Positions 1 to 4,641 of a stretch of 5,562 nt of DNA are shown here, piece by piece. Source of the stretch: an uncultured Eubacteriales bacterium (GTDB lineage Bacteria > Bacillota > Clostridia > Lachnospirales > Lachnospiraceae); the NCBI GenBank assembly GCA_900557175.1, contig USSL01000130.1, forward strand, positions 1-5,562, in the 5' to 3' direction. The translations under genes and the position numbers were made by a program. The first letter of the stretch is position 1, and every line of letters starts with the position of its first letter. Under the pieces are notes generated by a model that worked only from the letters and a program-made list of their open reading frames with translations, ran no database searches and had not been told where the DNA came from.

Positions 1-414
1 CGTATCATATAAATCTAACGCTGAAAACCCTTTATATACCGGAATAAGATAAATCTGAAACGGAAAAATCGTACCGCTGTAAATAAATAAGAACCAAAAC
101 ATTTTATGTTTAATTCTTAAATGTGTCAGCCCGTAGGCTGCCAAAAGACCGATAAATACCGCAAATACCGCACCAAGCAGCGAATAAAGCAGGCTGGCGC
201 CGAAGGATTCAAAAAGCCCGCTCTCCATAACAATTCTGAAGTTATCTGCAATATTGACACCTTCTGGCAGCGTCCAAAAGGTTCCCATATTATATTCCTG
301 TTTTGATTTGAATATATTCAGTATAACGAAGAATAGCGGAGAAATCCATATTAGTCCTAAAATTGACAAAATAATATTAAAAATCGTTTTTGTACTGCGT
401 TTTGTCTTAATCAT
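1..414 (-). CDS. Carbohydrate ABC transporter permease, MalG type (3' part outside window)
   Basis: Inner-membrane permease, the second of two forming the channel of a carbohydrate ABC importer. The frame is open from the ATG at 414-412 to the window edge, giving 138 codons of what is usually a 270-290 residue protein. The visible part has a basic N-terminus (MIKTKRSTK), a first membrane segment around residues 11-34, an extracellular stretch with TFWTLPEG and DNF typical of MalG-like permeases, a second segment at about 72-94 ending in LLAAYGL, and a third at about 106-127 containing FPFQIYLIPVY. The EAA loop that would contact the ATPase lies beyond the edge. It starts 11 bases after the stop of the upstream permease, with a ribosome site that overlaps that stop, so the two are co-transcribed and probably translationally coupled. 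The substrate cannot be read from this protein. Confidence 0.93.
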   Translation of the reverse strand, partial: MIKTKRSTKTIFNIILSILGLIWISPLFFVILNIFKSKQEYNMGTFWTLPEGVNIADNFRIVMESGLFESFGASLLYSLLGAVFAVFIGLLAAYGLTHLRIKHKMFWFLFIYSGTIFPFQIYLIPVYKGFSALDLYDT

Positions 415-420
415 ATGCGT

Positions 421-427
421 CCCCCCT
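421..427 (-). promoter_or_regulatory. G-rich ribosome binding site overlapping the upstream stop codon
   Basis: On the minus strand the TAG stop of the MalF-type permease (428-426) runs straight into a G tract, forming AGGGGGG, followed by six bases (ACGCAT) and the ATG at 414. It is a weaker match to the anti-Shine-Dalgarno than the AGGAGG sites of the other genes. The overlap with the stop suggests that ribosomes finishing the first permease help start the second. Confidence 0.7.
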
Positions 428-1307
428 AATCTTCTTTGAAAGTATTTTTCACATTAAAATACGAGACAATTAAAATGACAACAGTCAATACAACGGCTAC
501 GGCTGCACCGCTGCCAAACCGGTTATAAATAAATGATTCTTCATACATTGTCAGCGCCAGTGTTTCTGATGTTCTGTACGGGCCGCCCTTTGTCATAACC
601 CATATACCGTCGAATACCTTAAAACTATTGACAAGCGCCATTAAAAGTACAACGATAATTGTCGGTTTTAACATTGGCAAAATCACCTTTGTATACATCT
701 TAAGTCCCGATGCACCTTCAATCTGAGCCGCTTCAATCGGCGCCGTATCCATATTTTTAAGACCGGAAACAAATAAAATCATATTCAGACCAATGCCCTG
801 CCATACGCCTGTGAGAATCATAATAAACGTATTAACATACGGAATGGCAAGCCAGTCTCTTGCAAGTTCAGGATGTCCCAGCCATGCAAAAATCTGCGGC
901 AAGCCGTATGTTGAAAGCAGCGTCGCCATAATCATACCGCCGACAGTCGCCGAAATGGCTGTCGGAAAATAAAAGACATTTTTAAAAAGCTTTAATGCCG
1001 AGCTTCTTGTCACCATAATTGCTATAAGAAGCGGCACAATCACTGATGTAACCATTGAACATACAACCCATATGAGCGTATTCATCACAGAAATAAGAAA
1101 ATTCTTATCCTGAAAAAGGTGCTTATAATTTTCAAGCCCGACAAACACCTTCTCCGAAAAACCGTCCCATTCAAAAAAGCTCAAATGAAACGTATAAAAT
1201 ATTGATGTTATAAAAAATATTCCTATAAATAATACAGCCGGAAGTATATACAAATAATCCCGCCAATATTTCTTCTCTTTCCTTTTTGCAACTTCTGTCC
1301 TTGCCAT
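426..1307 (-). CDS. Carbohydrate ABC transporter permease, MalF/UgpA type
   Basis: Inner-membrane permease of a binding-protein-dependent sugar importer, 293 residues, the usual length for the compact MalF-like class. A charged N-terminus (MARTEVAKRKEKKYWRDY) leads into six hydrophobic segments at roughly 19-39, 76-98, 108-130, 155-180, 214-234 and 265-285. The EAA loop is intact: E192-A193-A194, G198 and I209-L210-P211, the cytoplasmic helix that docks on the ATPase. The following MTKGGPYRTSETLALTMYEE stretch (238-257) is also typical of this family. The start is supported by GGAGG at 1316-1320, eight bases from the ATG. The gene lies 79 bases after the binding-protein gene, with a strong hairpin in the gap, and 11 bases before the second permease. 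Family and role are clear; the substrate is inferred only from context. Confidence 0.96.
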   Translation of the reverse strand: MARTEVAKRKEKKYWRDYLYILPAVLFIGIFFITSIFYTFHLSFFEWDGFSEKVFVGLENYKHLFQDKNFLISVMNTLIWVVCSMVTSVIVPLLIAIMVTRSSALKLFKNVFYFPTAISATVGGMIMATLLSTYGLPQIFAWLGHPELARDWLAIPYVNTFIMILTGVWQGIGLNMILFVSGLKNMDTAPIEAAQIEGASGLKMYTKVILPMLKPTIIVVLLMALVNSFKVFDGIWVMTKGGPYRTSETLALTMYEESFIYNRFGSGAAVAVVLTVVILIVSYFNVKNTFKED

Positions 1308-1336
1308 CTATGCCGCCTCCCGCCTGTGACAGATAG

Positions 1337-1370
1337 GTATGGAGAGCAAAACTCATACTGCTCTCCATAC
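1337..1370 (-). repeat. 12-bp perfect inverted repeat (intercistronic hairpin)
   Basis: The arms GTATGGAGAGCA (1337-1348) and TGCTCTCCATAC (1359-1370) are perfect complements around a 10-base loop. They lie between the stop of the binding-protein gene (1387) and the ribosome site of the permease (1316-1320). In the minus-strand transcript no T-run follows the stem, so it is not a normal intrinsic terminator in the operon direction. Its position resembles the mRNA-stabilising or processing hairpins known between malE and malF, which let the binding protein be made in excess over the permeases. That role is inferred here. Confidence 0.75.
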
Positions 1371-1386
1371 ATTTATCTTTTATTTC

Positions 1387-2691
1387 TTATTTTGCGAAAA
1401 CCTCATCTGCTGCTGCCTGAATTGTATTTAACACTTCATCGACACCTGCATTGCCAAGTTCAAACTTCATAAGCTCATCTAATGCAACATTTCTGATTTC
1501 TTCCGGTGTATTTTCATAGTATCTGAGCATCATCTGATAATTTTCTGTATCTGTTGTGTAAGAAATCATCTCATTGACACAGGCATTATCTGTCTGAACC
1601 TGACTTGTATTGACATTGTTTGTCACTTCTGTCACAACTGTCTGATGTTCTTTTGTAAACCATTTCTTAAGAACCTCTTTTGCAGCTGACTTATCATCAC
1701 TTGCCTTTGCAACACAAAGCGGTGTCACCTCAAAGAAAACAACCTTCTTATCACCGTTCATTGACGGAAGAACAAAAGTACCGATATCCTCGCCTGCCAC
1801 AAGCCCGTAAGATTTTACAAGTGTTCCTGCTTCATAGTTTGGCTCTAATTCCATTGCAACTGTACCATTGGCAAGTGACTTATCCATATCCTGAATATTC
1901 ATCGGTGCCGAAAAATATCCTTTATCAAGCATATCCTTCCAAATATTCATGACCTCAACAACTTCAGGGTCTGTATATTTCTTTGTACCGTCACAAATAT
2001 CCTGATATAACTGCGGCTCATAAGCTGCGACAAGCGCCTGAAACCATATGAAACCTGCCCATGAATCATTCTTTAAAGCTATTGGTGTCACGCCATTATC
2101 CTTTAATGTCTGGCATACATCCAAAAATTCGTCAAAGGTTTCCGGAATCTCAAGATTATACTGTGCTAAAACATTCTTATTGTAAATAATCGTGTTATAG
2201 ATAATACTGTAAGGCACTGCATAAATTTTACCGTCTACCGTAAAGGACTCCTTAATATCATCTGCAACACCATTGGCAACAACATACTCATCCCATAAAT
2301 CTGTAACATCTTCAACCAAGTCATTTTCAACAAGCGTTTCAAGCTGAGGACCACTCCACCATGTAAATAACCCCGGCGCTCCCTCCTCGCGGATAGACTG
2401 CTGCATCGCTGTCTGATAAGCCGCCGTGTCAGGATAAGTCACCGGTTCTACCTTAATGCCGGAAAGGTCACTTATACCTCCAAATACCTTATCAAGATCT
2501 GCCTGCTCTGCATCAAGGAACTTATCATTCCAAAACTCAACTGTTCCGCCTGCAGCTGCACCGCCGCCGTTTGTCCCACCGTCTGCCTCTCCATCACCGG
2601 ATGTAGCCGAGCCTTTGCCGCAGCCTGCCAGTACCGACATTGCCATCACACCTGCAAGTGCCATCGCCGTAAACTTTTTAAACTTCTTCAT
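1387..2691 (-). CDS. Sugar ABC transporter solute-binding lipoprotein (family 1)
   Basis: Membrane-anchored extracellular receptor that captures sugar and hands it to the permease pair encoded downstream; 434 residues, normal for family-1 solute-binding proteins. The first 23 residues form a lipoprotein signal: basic MKKFKK, hydrophobic core, then lipobox L21-A22-G23 before Cys24, the lipidated residue. A low-complexity Gly/Ala/Ser linker (25-49) tethers the domain. The binding domain begins with VEFWNDKF (51-58). It has W111-W112 and YAVPYSIIYNTIIYNK (157-172), the usual hinge-region strand of this family, and W211/W216, plausible sugar-stacking aromatics. A GAGGAGG site at 2701-2707, nine bases upstream, supports the ATG. 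The gene is first in its operon, with a promoter at 2809-2837. Proximity of a fructokinase hints at sucrose or fructo-oligosaccharide, but the sequence does not settle the ligand. Confidence 0.96.
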   Translation of the reverse strand: MKKFKKFTAMALAGVMAMSVLAGCGKGSATSGDGEADGGTNGGGAAAGGTVEFWNDKFLDAEQADLDKVFGGISDLSGIKVEPVTYPDTAAYQTAMQQSIREEGAPGLFTWWSGPQLETLVENDLVEDVTDLWDEYVVANGVADDIKESFTVDGKIYAVPYSIIYNTIIYNKNVLAQYNLEIPETFDEFLDVCQTLKDNGVTPIALKNDSWAGFIWFQALVAAYEPQLYQDICDGTKKYTDPEVVEVMNIWKDMLDKGYFSAPMNIQDMDKSLANGTVAMELEPNYEAGTLVKSYGLVAGEDIGTFVLPSMNGDKKVVFFEVTPLCVAKASDDKSAAKEVLKKWFTKEHQTVVTEVTNNVNTSQVQTDNACVNEMISYTTDTENYQMMLRYYENTPEEIRNVALDELMKFELGNAGVDEVLNTIQAAADEVFAK

Positions 2692-2743
2692 AAATATAAG
2701 CCTCCTCTTTAATCCGGGGAATCCTTCACCCGCTTTATTTTGC

Positions 2744-2757
2744 GCAGCATATACTGC
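2744..2757 (-). repeat. Small leader stem-loop upstream of the binding-protein gene
   Basis: In the minus-strand leader, GCAGT and GCTGC can pair over an ATAT loop (four Watson-Crick pairs plus one U-G). It lies between the larger palindrome at 2766-2785 and the ribosome site. It is short and could be chance; it is noted as part of the roughly 110-base untranslated leader of the ABC operon. Confidence 0.3.
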
Positions 2758-2765
2758 CTCGTACC

Positions 2766-2785
2766 GAAAACATTCATATGTTTTC
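2766..2785. promoter_or_regulatory. 8-4-8 palindrome, candidate operator or leader hairpin
   Basis: GAAAACAT (2766-2773) and ATGTTTTC (2778-2785) are perfect inverted repeats separated by four bases. The site lies about 17-36 bases downstream of the predicted start of ABC-operon transcription. That is a common place for a roadblock or repressor operator, and the dyad size suits a dimeric regulator. It lacks the central CG of a typical LacI-family or catabolite-repression site, so the regulator cannot be named. The same bases could fold as an 8-bp mRNA stem. Confidence 0.45.
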
Positions 2786-2796
2786 TTTCTCTTAAT

Positions 2797-2806
2797 TGTT
2801 ATAACA
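2797..2806. promoter_or_regulatory. 10-bp perfect palindrome at the predicted transcription start
   Basis: TGTTATAACA is a perfect 10-bp palindrome at the predicted +1 (about 2802) of the ABC operon and abuts the -10 region. A protein bound here would block initiation. In AT-rich DNA a 10-bp palindrome can arise by chance, so this is a weak call. Confidence 0.3.
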
Positions 2807-2808
2807 TT

Positions 2809-2837
2809 ATAATATTCTAATATAATAACTTAGTCAA
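2809..2837 (-). promoter_or_regulatory. Sigma-A type promoter for the ABC importer operon
   Basis: On the minus strand TTGACT (2837-2832) is followed by a 17-base spacer and TATTAT (2814-2809). An overlapping perfect TATAAT at 2811-2806 would give a 20-base spacer and is less likely to be used with this -35. Start of transcription would be near 2802, leaving a leader of about 110 bases. It lies downstream of the NSS-gene terminator, so the ABC operon is its own unit. Confidence 0.7.
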
Positions 2838-2903
2838 TAGTAATATGTGCATTAAAATTATTTTTGTAAAATATAGTTAAAACATTTTGTGCAATATATA
2901 CAA

Positions 2904-2936
2904 AAAGGCGTGTCGATAAACATCGCTCACGCCTTT
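2904..2936 (-). terminator. Intrinsic terminator after the NSS transporter gene, probably bidirectional
   Basis: AAAGGCGTG (2904-2912) pairs perfectly with CACGCCTTT (2928-2936). A further CGAT/ATCG inner stem (2914-2917 with 2922-2925) closes an AAAC loop, with a small asymmetric internal loop between the stems. In the minus direction the stem ends in TTTTTG, about 38 bases after the NSS stop codon. In the plus direction it ends in TTTATTTT, but no plus-strand gene arrives from the left. It separates the NSS gene from the ABC operon promoter. Confidence 0.88.
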
Positions 2937-2973
2937 ATTTTATGACTGTCCTGCAATCACTTTCTCTATTCTA

Positions 2974-4296
2974 TTATCCAATGCCGCCCCATACGATACC
3001 GAGGATAAATACGGCAATAGTCAGCGGCACATAAATATACTTCGCCGCCGGTCCGAAAATCTTAGCAAGCGGCTTTTTGCGCCCTGTCTCAAGCTCAACT
3101 TTAATTTTTGAAAATCCAAGAATATAATAAATCGAAATTGCTCCGAGCACCGCCCCAAATGGTACAACTATGATTGTAATGAAATCCATCCACGAACCGA
3201 GCTTCGGCTCTGCCTCAATAAAAATACCAACTGCTGCCGCAATCGCGCCGCACAAAATCACCGCCGTTTTTCTCGAAAGCTTAAACTTCGTCTGCCATGA
3301 TTCGCTGACAGCCTCAAACATATTTAAAAGGCTTGTCACACCGGCAAATACAACCGACAGGAAGAAAAAGACAGCAAATACACGGCCAAACGGCATCTGT
3401 GCAAATACTTCCGGCAATGTAATAAACATCAGAGACGGCCCTTTATCCGGTGCAATGCCAAAAGCAAAGACTGCCGGCATAATCGCCAAAGCCGCCAGCA
3501 TGGCCGCAATCGTGTCAAAAAAAGCAGTTCTCATTGATGCCTTCGGGATATCCTCACTCTTTTTAAGATAGGTGCCGTATACAATCATGCCCGAGCCTGT
3601 AATTGACAACGAGAAAAATGCCTGTCCCATAGCCATCACCCACGTATCTGCCCGAAGTAAATATTCCCACTTTGGAATAAACAAAAATTTATAGCCCTCT
3701 AAGGCACCCGGAAGCATAGCCGAACGTACTGCAAGCACCGCAAACAGCACAAAAAAGGCCGGCATTAATATTTTATTGACCTCCTCAATACTCTTAACCG
3801 CACCGATTAAAAGCAGCACTACTGTCAGCACAATAATGGCAAGATGCCACGGCACACTGCCAAAAGCGCCGGTCACTTCTCCAAAATACTCAGCAGCGTC
3901 TTTTTCAAACATTGTCCCTGACAGCGCCCCAACCATACTTCGAAGCACCCAGCCGACAATAATTGCATAGCCGATGGCAATACCTAAAGACCCAAGCAGC
4001 GGTATCCAGCCTAGCACACCTCCGGTCTTTCCCTTTTTTCTGCTTTCCCAGCAATATTTATAAGCACCGAGTGTACCCGTGCCTGCCATACGGCCGATGG
4101 CAAATTCTGCTGAAAGTCCGACAAAGCCAAACAATACAACAAATAAAATGTACGGAATTAAAAACGCAGCGCCGCCGTACTGACCGAGTCTGTACGGAAA
4201 CATCCATATGTTGCCCATACCGACTGCCGAACCGATACATGCAAGGACAAACCCCGCACTGTTAGTAAATCCTCCGTTTTGATGTCTGTGTTCCAT
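2974..4296 (-). CDS. Sodium-dependent transporter, NSS/SNF family (LeuT fold)
   Basis: Integral membrane Na+-coupled symporter of the neurotransmitter:sodium symporter family, whose bacterial members mostly take up amino acids. With 440 residues and about 11 membrane segments it matches compact bacterial members such as Tyt1 and MhsT; a LeuT-style twelfth segment is absent. The unwound TM1 reads GSAVGMGNIWMFPYR (22-36), keeping the sodium-site positions G22, A24, V25 and N29. TM3 keeps Y110. TM6 is GQAFFSLS (224-231), with Ser229 where LeuT has Thr254. D261 aligns with LeuT Asn286, and TM8 keeps A318-G-V-T321-S322 of the second sodium site. D371 in WMDF matches the TM10 gate aspartate, but the gate arginine of TM1 is Met32. 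Alignments are by eye from memory. Own promoter and terminator flank it; substrate unknown. Confidence 0.95.
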   Translation of the reverse strand: MEHRHQNGGFTNSAGFVLACIGSAVGMGNIWMFPYRLGQYGGAAFLIPYILFVVLFGFVGLSAEFAIGRMAGTGTLGAYKYCWESRKKGKTGGVLGWIPLLGSLGIAIGYAIIVGWVLRSMVGALSGTMFEKDAAEYFGEVTGAFGSVPWHLAIIVLTVVLLLIGAVKSIEEVNKILMPAFFVLFAVLAVRSAMLPGALEGYKFLFIPKWEYLLRADTWVMAMGQAFFSLSITGSGMIVYGTYLKKSEDIPKASMRTAFFDTIAAMLAALAIMPAVFAFGIAPDKGPSLMFITLPEVFAQMPFGRVFAVFFFLSVVFAGVTSLLNMFEAVSESWQTKFKLSRKTAVILCGAIAAAVGIFIEAEPKLGSWMDFITIIVVPFGAVLGAISIYYILGFSKIKVELETGRKKPLAKIFGPAAKYIYVPLTIAVFILGIVWGGIG

Positions 4297-4304
4297 CAAA
4301 TTCT

Positions 4305-4310
4305 CCTCCT
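4305..4310 (-). promoter_or_regulatory. Ribosome binding site fixing the NSS start at ATG 4296
   Basis: AGGAGG lies eight bases before the ATG at 4296-4294 and only five before the in-frame TTG at 4299-4297. The spacing and codon type both favour the ATG, giving 440 rather than 441 residues. Confidence 0.75.
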
Positions 4311-4335
4311 GAAAATTTTTATGATAAAAAATATC

Positions 4336-4352
4336 GGGGCAAAGCCTGCCCC
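4336..4352 (-). promoter_or_regulatory. GC-rich leader hairpin of the NSS gene, possible attenuator
   Basis: In the minus-strand leader GGGGCA (4341-4336 complement side) and TGCCCC form a perfect 6-bp stem with a 5-base loop, starting about ten bases after the predicted transcription start. The stem is preceded by AAAA and followed by GATA and six Ts, which resembles an imperfect intrinsic terminator. An AT-rich palindrome (4316-4330, arms TTTTTAT/ATAAAAA around one base) comes next, then the ribosome site. A regulated attenuator is possible, but the leader is only about 66 bases and no ligand-binding domain is recognisable. Confidence 0.45.
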
Positions 4353-4368
4353 TTTTAACTCTTATCCC

Positions 4369-4397
4369 ATCTTAACACAGTCCGCCCTCAGCGTCAA
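4369..4397 (-). promoter_or_regulatory. Sigma-A type promoter for the NSS transporter gene
   Basis: TTGACG (4397-4392), a 17-base spacer and TAAGAT (4374-4369) on the minus strand make a close match to the housekeeping consensus. Transcription would begin near 4362, leaving a 5' leader of about 66 bases. This places the compound hairpin at 4444-4521 upstream of the NSS transcript rather than inside it. Confidence 0.75.
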
Positions 4398-4443
4398 CGC
4401 TTTAAACCGCAACACTTTAATGTGGAATATAATTGAGGGACTT

Positions 4444-4521
4444 GCTCCGCTTTGCGCGCCAAATGCAGACTGCCATAGGCAGTCATATTCCATATGCATC
4501 TGGTCGCATCCCTTGCGGAGC
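4444..4521 (-). other. Long compound hairpin: candidate structured RNA or dispersed palindromic repeat
   Basis: Four nested helices stack into one arm. They are GCTCCGC/GCGGAGC (4444-4450 with 4515-4521), TGCG/CGCA (4453-4456 with 4505-4508), a 9-pair helix (4459-4467 with 4495-4503), and GACTGCC/GGCAGTC (4468-4474 with 4478-4484) closed by a 3-base loop. A 10-base bulge lies at 4485-4494. The one imperfect pair (4462/4500) is G-U in minus-strand RNA but A-C in plus-strand RNA, which favours a minus-strand transcript. AGGGA in the internal loop (4513-4509) can also pair with TCCCT just beyond the base (4440-4436). Six Ts follow on the plus strand, with a TATAAT at 4428-4433 before it, so a short plus-strand RNA is the alternative. 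I do not recognise a named family. Confidence 0.55.
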
Positions 4522-4563
4522 TTTTTTATGACATAGGAAGCAATTTCATATGTCATAAAAAAG
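4521..4563. repeat. 15-bp perfect inverted repeat joining the terminator tail to the compound hairpin
   Basis: CTTTTTTATGACATA (4521-4535) and TATGTCATAAAAAAG (4549-4563) are perfect inverted repeats with a 13-base spacer. The right arm contains the T-run of the fructokinase terminator (minus-strand reading) and the left arm touches the base of the compound hairpin. As RNA it would be a mostly A-U stem that competes with the end of the terminator stem. Confidence 0.7.
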
Positions 4564-4616
4564 GCCTCTGAAAAACCGCCGCGCATCGCGCTCCCCGATT
4601 TTCCAAAAGCCTTTTT
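4557..4616 (-). terminator. Intrinsic terminator of the fructokinase gene
   Basis: Read on the minus strand, AAAAAGGC (4616-4609) pairs with GCCTTTTT (4565-4558), ending in six Ts. Inside it GAAAA pairs with TTTTC (4603-4599 with 4574-4570), and a GC-rich core carries GCGC/GCGC over a 3-base loop. It starts 25 bases after the fructokinase stop codon. The long, multi-part stem is less compact than the terminator at 2904-2936, but position and T-run fit. Confidence 0.75.
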
Positions 4617-4641
4617 AAAGTAAATAATAATATTCTCCGTT

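Noticed and set aside
121..439. Two short plus-strand open frames opposite the MalG-type permease
   Set aside because: The minus-strand frame is uninterrupted and carries clear permease sequence; the plus frames have no support.
1171..1368. 65-codon minus-strand open frame starting inside the intercistronic hairpin
   Set aside because: It begins in the hairpin stem, lacks a ribosome site and overlaps the clear MalF-type permease in another frame.
2456..2812. 118-codon plus-strand open frame opposite the binding-protein N-terminus
   Set aside because: Its Pro/Ala/Ser-rich content is the complement of the Gly/Ala linker codons. It runs through the operon promoter and has no start signals.
3170..3571. 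133-codon plus-strand open frame opposite the NSS gene
   Set aside because: Antisense shadow of a well-supported membrane protein. It has no ribosome site or recognisable domain.
4297..4362. Known riboswitch or T-box in the NSS leader
   Set aside because: The leader is only about 66 bases and no T-box AGGGTGG-type motif or recognisable aptamer core is present.
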